Source: Sphagnum compactum
Lineage: Eukaryota > Bryophyta > Sphagnopsida > Sphagnales
Direction of reading: 5' to 3'
Length of the DNA stretch: 64,000 bases
NCBI GenBank assembly: GCA_965153455.1
Contig: OZ234498.1
Coordinates: 11,346,001 to 11,410,000, forward strand
Part shown: one piece after another, positions 49,501 to 62,566 of the stretch
Numbering within the stretch: the stretch's first letter is position 1
Layout of the letters: each line of letters begins with the position of its first letter
Position numbers and translations under genes: made by a program
Notes under the pieces: model-generated
Database searches by the model: none
What the model was told of the DNA's origin: nothing
Seen by the model: only the letters and a program-made list of their open reading frames with translations

Positions 49501-52191
49501 AAACTTCTACACTAGAAGTCTGGTTCTTATTGCAGAATCCCATCTATTTTCAGGAGACACCTCTTTGGATAACATCTCAAGATGGTGCTGATACATGGCA
49601 CTCATACTGTCTGTGCAGAGCACAAGTACGAGATTGTGAAGCGTTTGCAAGACAGGAAGCATATTTGTGGAATGACAGGTGATGGTGTAAATGATGCCCC
49701 AGCATTGAAGAAGGCTGACATAGGTATTGCAGTCGCAGATGCTACAGATGCTGCTCGGAGTGCTTCAGACATTGTGCTCACTGAGCCAGGTCTCAGTGTG
49801 ATTATCAGTGCTGTGCTAACAAGTCGTGCCATCTTCCAGCGTATGAAGAATTACACGGTAAAAGAAAATTCCCATCAGCTAACATGAAATATGTGTCAAA
49901 GAAGCCCTAGTGTCTACTACAACAATTGTTGAACTGCATTCTCAAGATCTGGACTTAAGCAGCTATGATGGGTGGGTTCAATTTTGCCTGCAGATCTATG
50001 CAGTTTCTATCACTATCCGTATTGTGGTAAGTACACAACATCAGAACTCAGAAGGACTTCCCTTGCTAATAGCTTCTTTGAGTATATATGTGAATTCCTG
50101 TGGCAATAATGTTTGCTCTGTTTGCCTGCGGTCAGCTTGATCTCCTTTGTTCCTATACACATGTAAATGTGTAATATATCTCTGTTGCTCTTAGCATGGG
50201 TTGCTTCACAGCGAGATAACTGTAGCCATGTAATCCAGTATGCTCCCTGGTATGGGCTGATGTGAGCTGACACAACTGTGGGGTTTCAGCTAGGATTTTT
50301 GCTGCTGGCATTGATTTGGAAGTTTGACTTTTCTCCCTTCATGGTGCTCATCATCGCAATCCTAAATGATGGTGCGTTTCTATCTACACCAAGGATCCAA
50401 AATCTCAAGAATATGGTTCTACTCACTCCAGTCTAACATATGTGCTGCCTCATATAGAGCTAGTCATCATCTCTGGTTTAGGCCAGATGTTGTTAGTTGA
50501 AACTCTCCATTGTGGAACATTAGTTGGAAGCAGTTAGTTCTGGTGTTCATCAGCCATTAATCTTTTCTGGATACAGGTACTATCATGACCATTTCAAAAG
50601 ATCGAGTAAAACCTTCTCCATTGCCAGATAGCTGGAAATTGAAAGAGATTTTTGCTACTGGAATAGTCCTTGGTGCCTACCTAGCCATGATGACAGTCAT
50701 ATTCTTCTGGGCCATACATGAAACTGACTTCTTCACGGTATGAACACCAATTCTCTATACACCTTTTTGAAATCACAGAGAGCATTCACTGGGCTGTTAA
50801 TGTAGACTACTTTTACTTACAGTCAGATTTTCTAATTTGCTGGTTGACATGGCCTTAGTTTTTGTGGTTAGTATCCTGAGGTCAGTTCACTGTGGGTGGA
50901 TGCAGAGGCACTTCCATGTACGTCCTATTGGAGGCAACATAAAGGAGGAGACATCTGCTGTTTATCTACAAGTCAGCATTGTGAGCCAGGCCCTCATTTT
51001 TGTGACCCGCTCCCGCAGTTGGTCATTTGTTGAGAGGCCTGGCCTCTTACTCATGAGTGCCTTTGTTATTGCCCAACTGGTGGGTCGTTCTCTTCTACCT
51101 GTTGACCTTCTGAATTTTCTCTATCAGGGCTGGGAGGAGATTTTTGTTCTACTTGTCTGTGTGACCTTAACATCCCCTTTTCAGAGAGTAGCATGGAGTT
51201 ATCTGATGAGTGCCACTGGGGATGGGACCACAGATAGCAACATTCCTTGCAGTGTATGCAAATTGGGGATTTGCCCAGGTCCAAGGCATCGGGTGGGGAT
51301 GGGCGGGAGTCATTTGGCTGTACAGCCTTATTTTCTACCTCCCTCTTGATCCGATCAAGTTTGCAATTCGTTACATCCTGAGTGGGAAGGCATGGGACAA
51401 TTTGCTGGATAGCAAGGTAAACACTCCTTTTCAAAATGCATTGGTACACTAGGTGTTTTAGATTCATATAATCAGAATAATGCCATGGCATGCCTCTTGA
51501 GAAGTGTTTGTGCAGAAAATAGCAATTCTTGGCAAGCATTTTATGCCCAACAGTGTAGTTAATAGAATTTGACAGGAGGTCAATTCTCCTCCCTAATAGT
51601 GATGAGAGGAACTTATATTTGGACATGAATTCTGAAGTTCAAGATTATGTCAAAAAATGGTGCAGACTGCCTTTACACGGCAAAAGAATTTTGGCAAGGA
51701 AGCACGAGAGGCACAGTGGGCCACAGCACAACGAACTTTGCATGGTCTCCACACTCCTGAAATGAAGGAGACAGGTGCCCCTAGTGGCTCCAAAGAGACT
51801 CTTGGTGATATGGCTGATCAAGCTAAGAGACGTGCAGACATTGCCAGGTCCACTTAACACTTCTTGCAATTCTTCAGCCACAGTTTATGAACATGCTTTT
51901 TCTTCATGTCCCTAGAGGATACAAAGATTCTAACATTCCCAAAAGCATGTGATGAAGGGGCATGGAGGATAATTGCTGCTTGCTTTGGATGTCTTTCTGT
52001 CTTTTTCTCAGCAGCATATGTGCAGCAATAGGTCACATTCATGGTTGCTATGGCATGCGAGTGAAGCAGCTGATGTAATTGAGGGTGTTTGCAGGTTGAG
52101 AGAAGCGCACACTTTAAAGGGCCATTTAGAGTCTGTAGTGCGCCTGAAGGGCTTGGATATCAACACAATCCAACAGTCATACACCGTTTAG
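43561..52191 (+). CDS. PMA: Plasma-membrane H+-ATPase (P3A-type proton pump)
   Basis: Twenty-one exons: 43561-43668, 44690-44809, 45232-45330, 45459-45596, 45898-46032, 46318-46497, 46628-46834, 46985-47104, 47371-47490, 47610-47735, 48170-48274, 48719-48863, 49017-49181, 49619-49857, 49994-50026, 50290-50371, 50577-50737, 50906-51079, 51234-51416, 51666-51847, 52095-52191; all phases match; 972 residues. It uses ATP to export protons across the plasma membrane. Key motifs are TGES (204-207), the phosphorylated Asp in CSDKTGTLT (Asp351), [15 protein letters not shown] (609-617) and ILNDG in the sixth helix, which holds the proton-binding Asp. The C-terminal autoinhibitory domain ends QQSYTV, whose Thr (971) is the 14-3-3 phosphorylation site. 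Intron 11 has a GC donor (GCAAGT, 48275), exon 15 is only 33 bases, and the N-terminus carries six Asn in a row. The coding sequence looks intact and functional. Confidence 0.96.
43635..43888 (+). repeat. Tandem duplication of the exon 1/intron 1 boundary of the H+-ATPase
   Basis: The 127 bases beginning CTTGCAAGATCT at 43635 recur from 43762. The first copy contains the end of exon 1 and the GT donor (GATTTGGTAATAAC). The second copy reads GATTTAGCATTAAC at the same place, so the GT has become GC and splicing there is probably lost. Both copies end with TTCTTTACAG, a possible acceptor. The second copy therefore sits in intron 1 as an exon relic. Confidence 0.85.
48275..48718 (+). other. GC-AG intron of the H+-ATPase gene
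   Basis: Exon 11 ends CGGCAG and the intron starts GCAAGT; the next exon begins after CTGCAG at 48718. Protein conservation (AVARQ followed by [14 protein letters not shown]) and phase 0 on both sides leave no room for a GT donor. GC-AG introns make up about one percent of plant introns, usually with a strong consensus around the donor as seen here. Confidence 0.9.
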
Positions 52192-55100
52192 GGGCTGCGT
52201 GTTCTTTCTGGTGCTATTCCTTTACTTGCCCCTAGCTTCTTGAAAGCACTGAACTGTGAGAGTAGGATGTTGTCTTTCAGACATGGCATTGATGTGCAAA
52301 GCTGCCAAGTAATATATACATGTTATGCAGTTTGCTTCAAGAGGGCTGGCTGGGTCCTCTGTGCTGAAAATGGTGAGAGTTGGGTGCCAATTGGGTGCCA
52401 ATTATTTGGTTATCAAATTTTTTGGGTAATAACTGTTGGTTATGCATAAGGGTGAGTTTTGAAATACTCAGTTGATAACCATCATTTAACTTCCTGATTA
52501 TATACACTGGTTATAAGGATTTTTAAAAATGAAATGAAAATTTAAATTTGTTTCTCTGTTTTTTGGTTTTCTATAATGGAAGTGTCAGGTGTTGTAAGAT
52601 TGATAACCCCACCCGCATGATATATAACTAGGTCATTCGGTTAAGTTATTAGAAATTGAAATTTCAATACCAAGCAATTAGGTTATTAATTAGTAATAAG
52701 AAATCAATAACTGACTGATAGGTTAGTAATAACCAGGTTGATAACCGAGTCAAGACTCCAAAACCGAGCCAACAACCAGTGTTGATACTTTGATACCAGG
52801 TGCAGGCCTATATACCAGACCGACACTAATCACAGGGAAATTATGAAAGGACGCAACACCTATCATAAAATTGATTAGGAGTCCCTTGCACGAATTCCAT
52901 GGGCATATATTGTTTGGGCTTCAAGACTCCCAAATGTGCCCTCGATGATATTTTGTTGTTTTATTATACCCGTGATTGAATCAGCTGCCAAATGAGCACC
53001 CGCCCCATCACCAACCCCGCTCCAGTTTCCTCTAGTTGAGCATATATATATTCATTGCAGATGTGTAGGTTATAGTTATCACCATTGTTCTTCCATCTTT
53101 TTACCTCTCTCTCTTTGATTCTTGGCCTGATTGGCAAGTTGTTTGACAGTGGCAGATTCAATCCAACAATTCCCAAAACGAAGACATTATTTTTGTGTCC
53201 TTGCTATTTTGAAGTTTGGTTGATTCTTGACTTGCTTGGTTGGTTGTTTGGTGGAGGGTAATTCTTTCAACCATCACCAAATGGCAAATGTTGTTTGTGT
53301 CTTTTAGATCTTTGGAAGTTTGTCATCGGATGTTGTTATTCAAGGTTAGCATTGTTTCAGGTGTGTTGTTGGTATGTCTCCCCTCAATGTCACGTTTGTG
53401 TGATCTTGAATATAAGTGTGCAGTGTGAAGAAGTGAAGAGACTTTTATGTGCTATAGAATGGTTGATCCTGGCCCTGCACATTATGTTGGATAACGTGCT
53501 AGTTAAGCCAATCAGGGCAAGCTAGGTGACACGACCAACATAATGGGCAAGGGCAAGGCCTTTCCTTGACCAATAGAATCTGGGGTGGCAGATTAAACAA
53601 AAAATATTTTAATTATGTTTACTGACATTTTGGTCACTATTGTGGGTGTATCATCGTCACTGGAAAATTATGTCACATAATGTGATCAAGAAAATAACAT
53701 AATCTGCCAACGCCAACCTTAATGTATGAGTAATGATTTTCATGTGATGTTTTCTATGTCTCTTTTTTAGTCCCCTTGCAAGCCACAAATAAACAGGTCT
53801 TCTTGGGTCTACCTGCCTGAACCATTGTCAAAATCCAAATGCTTGTTGTAAAAATCCACATGTGCAAATCATGAAAACCATTACATTATGGAACCTGCCA
53901 GGTACAAGCAATTGTGCCCATTTTGCTGCCCCTTCAGAAATTTTAACTCGTCCAACTGGTCTCACCCAAATTCCTCACAGACATCTTATCAGGCAATGAC
54001 CTGTACCTGGCTATCGCATAGTTGTCAGTTGTGAGAGATTCTGGACTTCACTCTAAGCTTCTTGCGGTCAATTGCTCTGTCAAATGCAACTGCTCTGTCA
54101 AATGCATGCAACTGGCACACAGAACGCTACGATGTCCAGTGAATAGTCTACACGGTTTGTAACGAAGTGTAAAAATCCCTCCTGAGTGCCAGTTATGTCA
54201 GATAATGGCCATTGTTCAGACCCATCTTGTGGCCACCAACCACTGGTGGGGCTTTTAGTGTGCTCAGAACAACAGCAAGGTAGCAGATCTTGTGTGCTAA
54301 GGTTGGGATAAGTCATTATAGCAGCATTGTCACACCATGCTTTGCACTGCTCCTTTCTCATTTTTTATGGGAGAATGGATAGGCACCAGTGTCAGATGAG
54401 CACCAAACATGGCACCCAAACCTGCTGGTTCCAGTTCTTTCATTTCATAACCAGTTTTGACGTGTACCCATGGTTGATAAAAAGCTCTTTCAATTCCAGT
54501 TTTGGTGTGTCACCTAGTTCATAAAAAGCTCTTTCATTTTGTATCCTGTTTTGATGTGTAACCATGGTTGATAAAAGGATTGCAAGTCTTTCTTTCTTTT
54601 TTTTATAATTTCACTTTTTTATATGAAGGAATTTTTGAATGAAATTTTTTGCAACTTATTTTTTTTACATGCATATAGTTGTCTCAACATTTCATGTGTT
54701 TTGTCGTTGTTGAATAATATGAAATTTGTAAAGTGTGCAAATTTTGTTAAATTTGGTGTTTCATTTTTTTAAATGATCATATTTCAAATCATACTCAAAT
54801 ATGCTAACTATTTTAGGTTTTAGTTTCTTGTTTCATAAGTTACAATTGTTTTATATGTCATGCACATTACATCTCATTTACATGTGATATTGAAGGACTC
54901 TTGAAATTATGAGATCTTAAAACATATTTTGAATTTCTTAAAATTTTCGAATTCCATGACTTTTAAATTATGAGTGTTTTTTGAGTATGGATAATAAGTT
55001 AATATCATGTCAATATTTTTATCATCAATATTTTTATTAAAAGATTCATTTATCCTAGTCCTTTGCAAAAAAATTGGCTTCTTATGCAACTATTGTTCAA

Positions 55101-56099
55101 GTTCAAACGTCCTTTATTAAAACCAAAACTTGAAATTCAATTTTAAATGAATTTTAAATTTGAATTCTTTAACACTCATATTAGTCATTTAGCACAACTT
55201 GGAATGATTACCATAATTTTAAAATGTCAAAACAAAAATATGTTTACAATAGTTTGAAATTTTCAAGGATTCACAACACCATTTTTGGCTTATTAACATG
55301 TTTTTGACCCTTTATGAAAAACTTGACCTAATACATTCATTAATTATTTAACCAAGTCTTAAAATGGAAAGTACAATATTTATAGTTGCATTCACAAAAC
55401 CTATTAACATTTAACCTTGTGTGAAATTTATATCCATTAGAACAAAAGACCAACAATAAACATAGAAAGTTTCAAAACTTTATTAACAAAAAAGAATTCA
55501 ACAACAATCATAATTTTTTAAAATATATTTGGAACCAATTCATTATTTATTTTTAAACTTTTAAATTATAAACCTAACTAAAAGAGCTAATCTTAACATG
55601 AATCCTAATATGAATCAAAATGATTATTTTGTTTTATTATATATGTTTTTTTGCATCCAACTTTTCCATGCTACTTCCATGTAACATGCTCCACGTGCTC
55701 TAGAAAAAAATCCCCTCAAAGACATCCATCCCCTTGAATCCATAACTCTGCAAAAACAAATCAACACCCTCAATCAATCCCCTCAAGGAAAATAGAATTA
55801 AAGGCCAAAGTACACACACAAGCCATTTTACAAATGGGCTACAATGAAATCCCCATCAAATTGCAAAAATTAGAATAAACACAAGTGTCAATGTTTCTCC
55901 CCATGATAACATGTGCCCCATTCTTCAAATTGAAACACAATGAAAACCAATCCAAAAACATAAAAGAACTGCCTATGTAAAAACCCTAACATGAAAATTG
56001 TTTCATCATTTTCAAACTTACATGGTCCTCATTTATGTATAAGGAAGGACACATGAATGATTGTCATGTAGTAGAAAACTAGAATTCTCCATTTTGAAA
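52192..56099. other. 3' flank of the H+-ATPase and AT-rich intergenic DNA
   Basis: The first few hundred bases probably contain the 3' UTR. Short direct repeats such as GGGTGCCAATT (twice near 52382-52403) are present. Further right the DNA becomes AT-rich with no recognisable gene. A three-unit tandem repeat lies at 54435-54577. Confidence 0.5.
54435..54577. repeat. Three degenerate tandem units of about 45-50 bases
   Basis: Each unit carries CTTTCA, then a CCAGTTTTG/CCTGTTTTG segment, ACGTGT/GTGTGT/ATGTGT and (G)TTGATAAAA or TTCATAAAA. Units start near 54437, 54485 and 54529. They are non-coding. Confidence 0.65.
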
Positions 56100-57550
56100 T
56101 TCTTTTCATTCCACTTCATCCATAAATTTGGCATCCAACTCCTCCATCAAATTGGATTTGCTTCACATATAGTTACCAAGTCTAATGGTTTTAGACAACC
56201 AACATGAGGATCAAATGACCAATTCTTGTTCACAAAAATTACCTTGTCCAAATTGACAAAATGTTGTGAGGATTTTGGCACTAGAGAAAATTCTTTCAAT
56301 GTCAATTGGGCTAGCCGAGATTCCAAAAATTTGTCATGCAAGTGTAGCCATAGTTGGGAACCTTTGCTCTTCTATCCACCACCATATTAAAGCACAAATT
56401 TGTAAGTTTTTGTTTCAATAGGATAACAGTGGAATCTAGCAAGGTTTTGGTTTGCAATGTCCTTGTAGGTGTTTGCATTTGTGTTAGTCTATTGAAATAG
56501 ATCTTGAGAGTTCACAAGTGATGTAGACTCATCAAGACAATCAACGCTATTGGGCATCAAGACCTTGTAAGCCTCCAATAGTAGTTGCTCATTGTAATTT
56601 ACAACCAAGGTGGTGGTAGTAGTTTAATGACCCAAATAATAGTCACCAAGCACATGCTTTTATACTTGGGATCCAACATCAAAACCAACATGTTATAGCT
56701 TTTTTTCTTATCAATTCCATGCATAAAGGAAATGAAGGGTATAAGAACATCCAAAACTTGGCGTTTCATACAAGAAATGAACTCCTTTAGTTCAAAATCA
56801 AAAACATTTATCTCCTCTTCAACAAGGCTATTAGGGACCTTCTAGTGGGAAAAATCTTCATGAAGTTCTTGAGAGGTGGAAAAATAAAATGGAGGGCACC
56901 CCCAAAAAGCTAATGCCTTCAACTTTAGTTCAAAACACAACCTTTCACAATGGGTGACAAAACTTTGACAACAACCTCATAAACAACCCAAGTCTAAAGG
57001 AGAGGGTATGTGGCTATGTACTGAAATTGTTTGCTAATTACAACAAATTGTAATAGCAATTTGAAAAGTCAATGTGTCTTGGTATAATAAAACATGATTT
57101 GTAAACCTATAATTAATAAGAAATCACTTTAGCACCACACTAGTCAAATTTCCAAAATCCTTGTCAAAATATACAACCCATGAAATTGATCAAAAGATGG
57201 AATAAAAATGATATACCTTGTATTGACAGTTGTGTTCAATTTTCAAAGCCTTAAGCCAAAATCTATGCAAGTTTTCTCCAAAGCTAGTTTCCCCTCCCAC
57301 ATTTCTTTGGCCAAGTAATGACTTCTAGATGTTAACTTGAACAATCATTATAAATGCATAAAATAGCGTATGAATCACTTTCTTATTAGTAGTAAAAAAT
57401 TGGCAAACATTTGATAAGGCATGCCCAAAACACAACCTATCAAATGGCTCCAACATAACCAAACTACCATATGAAACAATCAAATTCAAAGCACTTGCAC
57501 ATGTTTGCAAAAATTAGGCCATTCATCCTTCACATAAACAAGGATTTTGT
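56100..57550 (-). pseudogene. Decayed hAT-type transposase (minus strand)
   Basis: Read on the minus strand across stops and frameshifts, segments appear in hAT order. VKDEWPNF (about 57510-57535) and CFGHALSNVCQFF (about 57400-57440) resemble the DUF659/RNase-H-like part of plant hAT proteins. FELKEFISCMKRQVLDVLIP (about 56740-56800) and SYNMLVLMLDPKYKSM (about 56655-56702) resemble the segment preceding the dimerisation domain. There is no intact frame. Some of the matches rest on my memory of hAT proteins, so the call should be checked by translated search. Confidence 0.6.
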
Positions 57551-58811
57551 GAGTAAAAGAAAATTTATCAAGAAGTTGTAATCTTAAAGCCATAGTTACA
57601 TGAGAAGTATTAAACATTCCAATAGTTTGTTAGTAAAATGTTTTGCCTCCTAATTCTTTGACAAAAAAAAACCACAAAGGTGAAAGTACAATATGGAAAA
57701 CCTTTTTGTGTGTCATCATTTTTTTTCTCCAAGTGGTGCACTTTTGAACTTCAACAATGCCATCATTAAGAAAAAAATTTCACAATGTTTTTGAATATTA
57801 GAATAGCCATTTACATAAATAAATCAATTGTTGAAGAAGGTACATTTTTTAATTTGATTTTATGTGATGTTAAAATATATTTCAAAAATAATACATGTAA
57901 GATTGTGTTAAAAATAAAAATATATTTCAACAATAATTTAAATGATTTAAACCTCTATGAAAGTTGAAAATATATTGAACTATGTGATTTGACATATTTT
58001 GAACCATGTTTGTGAACCATGCAAAGAATTTTTAAAAATTCATCTCACAAAGGTGTTTTTTCATAAAAGATTCAATAAATGTGTGTTAAATTAAAGTTTT
58101 GACAAACAATCACATCCACATGGAAGGTGACAAGCATAACTAAGGTGGTTTGTTTTAAATTCAATTACAATTGTTTATTTTAATGATTAATGAATCCTCG
58201 ATGTTAATGTATTTTGAAATGTGAAACTCATTATGATATATATCTATGACCATAAATCTACTCATGCATCATTGAATTTAAATTACTAATTTATTAAAAA
58301 AATTATAAGGCCATTGATTTTCAACTTTTAAATAACTTCAATTGTTTTTCTACTTGTAAAAAGAAATTTGTAATGAAAGACATACTTTACTTCTTATAAT
58401 GTGGTAAGTAGAGTTAACATACATATTTGCTATTTCTATTAGAACTACAACTCAAGAATATAGGAGCAATGCATTTAAAGAATAGACCAAAATATGATCC
58501 CCATTTACAAATTTATCACCCACCAAATGGGGATACTTTGGTCTACTTTTAACATTTATTTCTTTTTAAAGTAAATTCTTATAATAGTAATAGAAGTGTG
58601 AGAGGTTTTTCAATTATATTTCCACCCATTCTTATGCTACTTATTTGGTTTTATATGTATGATACAAAGTAAAGTTAGAAACATTCATTTTTTGTGCTTA
58701 CTGTACCATGTTTTTACTTATACATATTATACTCTTGTTGTAGCCAAGATTTGCCCATTAATTTTATCTACAAGTGCTCTTGACATGTAGTCTAGTCTTT
58801 TTAAGATCATT
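57551..58811. other. AT-rich spacer between hAT fragments
   Basis: No gene is recognised. Frames such as 57785-57967 encode Ile/Asn/Lys-rich peptides typical of AT-rich noncoding DNA. Confidence 0.5.
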
Positions 58812-59153
58812 ATGCAATTTAATGTTGCTACCGCTATGGAGGCACCATTTCATGTTAATCCTTTAACTCAGCTGTGGTGGACTTTGGAGGCTTCTTGCAT
58901 TTTACGGCATTCTTTCCCTGAGTTTTTCAAATTGGCAAAAATTGTAGTGGTACAAATGTTGGGTTCAGTGGAAGATGATCAAACATTTTTCATTTTTTAT
59001 TTCATGAAATCTAAATTGAGGAATCGTCTCAGTGAACACTTGAATATTGTTGTAGGAATGTATTCTCAAACTTTTTACAGTTTGAATACTTTCCCATATC
59101 ACACATGTTTTGAAGATTGTAAGGAGAAGTTGCCTAGGCGAACATTGGATTAG
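58812..59153 (+). pseudogene. hAT transposase C-terminal (dimerisation) fragment
   Basis: An open frame of 113 codons, with its ATG at 58812, contains NPLTQLWWTLEASC, FPEFFKLAKIVVVQMLGS and FMKSKLRNRLSEHLNIVVGM, the arrangement of the hAT C-terminal dimerisation domain. The segment that normally reads like S-x-x-x-E-R-x-F-S is degraded (VEDDQTFFIF). Only the end of the transposase is present, on the opposite strand from the fragment at 56100-57550. It may be a broken and partly inverted copy or a separate insertion. Confidence 0.6.
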
Positions 59154-60134
59154 ATTCCTATATTGGGGTTGGGTGGGGTTTGTTGTTTTAATCCCATCAT
59201 TAGTGGGCCATTCTAAATGATGACATCTAATAATTGTTGAAGCTGGGTCTTTTATGATTGTGATAAAATCACCCAGCAATGACCAAGTTTCAAGGCCATT
59301 GTTGTGTGTACAACAATGGTCACATAGTAACTATGTTTGAGAGATTTTCATGGCCAAATTAAGTGCATCACCAATTACCAACATAGGTCAAAAGTTGTGT
59401 AGCCATATATTCTACTTTCATTTTGTAATTAACGTCAAATTTTGTTATCATAACATTGTGTCAACTTTTTATGAAATGTTTCTCTTACACATAACCAATT
59501 TTCAATTTATTGAAGCTTTAGATCGCCATAGATTGCACTGTTGAACAATTAAATATTACCAAATATGCACAAATTTTAATTTAATACAAGCCACCTATTA
59601 AAAAATTTCCAAAACCTTAAATAAAATGCTAGACAACACACAATCAACCTAACCTTAAACCTAATATATACCATTGCGGGGTATATTCTTAAAATGTACT
59701 TGGTTTTTTGTTCAAATATCCTCCATTATTTTGGCGGCTAGTTTGGGTATGATCACATATTTATGAAAATTGTAGAAGGGCAGGTATGAGGTGAGTGGGA
59801 ATATATACATAATTTTATTGCAATATTCATGGTAGGGGTAGGTTTTGGAAGAAAATTCATTCACCAATTATACAACTATATACTCAAGTTGATACCCAAT
59901 GGAGGTTTGGCAATTTTTTGCTACCGGCCCCACATTGACTTTGATACATTATCATGGTTTTCAAAAATCAAAGAATTGGTTAAATAACCTTTTATGAATC
60001 TATTAGTTCTTTGTTAGTCCTTTCATGAAGATGATCAACAATTTGACAAGTTTGAACTAACTAGAGTTGGAGTTCTTTGATTCTAAGTTTGCTAACAATA
60101 AGAATCAAATTGTGTGAAATTGTCATTTTGACAC
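59154..60134. other. AT-rich intergenic stretch
   Basis: No recognisable gene, RNA or repeat beyond short AT runs. It ends at the boundary of the dispersed element copy B. Confidence 0.5.
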
Positions 60135-60497
60135 TAAGGGCCGCTTTAGACAAGGGTCCAAGGTCCAGGGTCCAATGAAAGAGAGCAATCATATTGGATG
60201 AGAACCATAAATTAGACCCCCGGCCTTTAGATGAGGGTTCAAGACCAAAAAGTGGCAAGTTGAGGCTAAACTAACATGGCCCCATTTTGGAGGGAAAATC
60301 AATTGGTTCAAACCTGGAAAAAAAAAAAGAAGAAAAAAGAAGAGCTAAAAAGGAGAGCTCAAGATTTGAAGAACCAAGATGCAAGCTAGGGTCCAATGCA
60401 AGGTCCAATTCAAGGATTCAATTTGCATCAAATAGGTCCAAACTGGTTCCTAGGAGTTTGAACCCTGGACCTCATCTAAAGTGGTTTAGGAAAGAGC
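60135..60497 (-). repeat. Dispersed TIR/MITE-like element, copy B
   Basis: This is the reverse-complement counterpart of 8690-9012. Its outer ends are related inverted repeats: the left end reads CTAAGGGCCGCTTTAGACAA and the right end, reverse-complemented, reads TAAACCACTTTAGATGAGG, both leading into (G)GTCCAGGGT(T/C)C. An internal copy of the terminal motif (CCTCATCTAAAGGCC when reverse-complemented) lies in the middle, near 60220-60236. An A/G tract at 60317-60345 is expanded relative to copy A. No protein is encoded. Confidence 0.7.
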
Positions 60498-62566
60498 TGC
60501 ACTACAAAAAGATTTTAAAATGATTGCTTTTCATTGGCCAACAATGATGATTATCTCAAGTGATGAGCACTTAAATGGTCTCTTAATTTATATTTTCAGT
60601 TTTTACTAGAATGCAATGGGGGAGGGATAATTAAGACTGAATCATAGATGTGGTGAATACTGATAGGGGGCCACAACTGGAGCTGCTGTTAACCATAGTA
60701 AAATTTCCACCTCAAGCCAGGATGGTACTAGGTAGGTACATGGCAACCTTACACAGAAAATGCTTCCTCTCTCTTCTGAGATAGATAAATCACAGCCATG
60801 CAAAATTAATATCAAGACTTTAACTCTGGGTATGGATCTGGGGATTTGGGTCCAATGCTGTGTTCACACCTCACACAGGGGGGACCCACATTCATCTACC
60901 CCTACAATTATTATTACATAATGAGCAAAATCTATGCTTTCATCAGTTTACAGTATACCTACTTATTAGTGTGTGTGAACTGTGCCATTGGCCCAACTGT
61001 GAACTTGTTACACAACTAATTGAATTTGGGAGATTTTGTTTGTTTGTGTGCAGCCATTGTTGCTCCTGCCACATTAAGATCCATTACAGGATCAGTATGG
61101 TTGATAGTACCTAGTAGTAGCCTACTGAAGGCAAAAGGTAAGCTCCCATTTCATGCCCAGAAGCTTACCAGCAGCAGCACATCATGCATATGGAACTCCA
61201 GATGCTGCACGATGTATGGGCATAACAACCAGATCATTGAGAATGGAATTCTTGATGCAGCTGAATGGATGATCATCATATAAAGCAGCTCATCATCATC
61301 ATCCTCATCATCACATAATGGCTTTTTCCTTTGTGGCAAGATCAGCAACTGGGTTAAGATAGGAAATGTTCCATGAAGTTCCCAAGGTAGTGAACTTACA
61401 ATTCTTCATTGTACCAACACATGGTGATCATTCCTCAAGATTTAAAACCAAATGAAGTCTGCATTATGCATTCCACACAAGTTGCTTTTTTTCCCAATTT
61501 TTTGATTTAGTCCCACTGGCTATCGTCACAAGAGGAATTAACCAAATTTGGCTACACGTCACAGAGAAAAGTAGAATAATTTAAAGAATCCTGCTATATT
61601 TTTGCAACTTGCTGGAACGTATTGCGTCAAAATGGTGAGATTGGAAAAAAAAATTCCTCAAAATCTGGCAACGTTGGCACATTCTTTTTTGACAGAACTC
61701 CTTTGTATGAGTCATGCTGGATTTTATTATTTTTGTCACCACATGGTGAAGATTAACCAAAGCAAAGAAACAGTAGAACTTCCATAGTCTCTTCATGATG
61801 GGCGGAGTCAACAAATATGCATGCCTGTTTGCTGCACTGCAATTAGCATGAGAATGCATTCCGGTGTCCCAAAAATGGGCCGGATTGTACTGGGAACATA
61901 CCCATGACGAAGATCCAGAAAAACGAACTCATAGTTCTTCACAGTAACACATGGTGAACATTCCACAAAATGTGGGACCGAATCAACAAAATCTGGTTAA
62001 ACATGAGTTACATAGTCTCTCTCCCTAATGGGCACAGCCAACAAAATATATATTATGCCTATTTGCTGCACTGCAAGTAGCATAAGATTGCATTCCAGTG
62101 TCTTAAAAGTGGCTGGATTGTACAAGGAAGTCACGTACCCACCACCCAAATCCTAAACAAAGAGCAGAGGTTTGTGGGTTTCTTTTACTTGGGAAAATAG
62201 GACAATATATATATATACACATTGGTAGATCTCCTGCCATCATGTTGTGCTAAAACACAGGAAGCTGGGAAGAAGAGCTCCATTGCTCGCTGCTAACTAA
62301 AAAGCTTCTTTTTTGATAGCTTGCACAGCTGTGCAGTTACTTAAGCAATAATTACTAGAGTCTATTGCAAAACAAGAAGGAGATTACAATGCCACATTTC
62401 TGCACATTATGGACAATGTAATTTACATAGACTGTAATGTTTTCTCTCTTGGACAATTTGCAAACACTTAGGAGAGAATACTTCATAGGAGATTAACTAA
62501 TACGCTAAACAACAGCGTCACCGGCCTGCACCTCTGTTTTGAGACTTTGGGTTTAGGTAAATTTTC
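60498..62566. other. 3' flank of the CASP-like gene, repeat-bearing
   Basis: No gene is recognised; an 87-codon frame at 61020-61283 has no family. A (CAT)n/(ATC)n stretch lies near 61288-61314. Degenerate tandem units are listed separately at 61784-62150. Confidence 0.5.
61784..62150. repeat. Degenerate tandem units, period about 230 bases
   Basis: CATAGTCTCT, GGGC(G/A)...CAACAAA, GCCT(G/A)TTTGCTGCACTGCAA, GCATTCC(G/A)GTGTC and GGATTGTAC follow one another from 61784 and again from 62010. A further relic (ACACATGGTGA at 61419 and 61948) suggests an older unit to the left. The repeat is non-coding. Confidence 0.65.
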
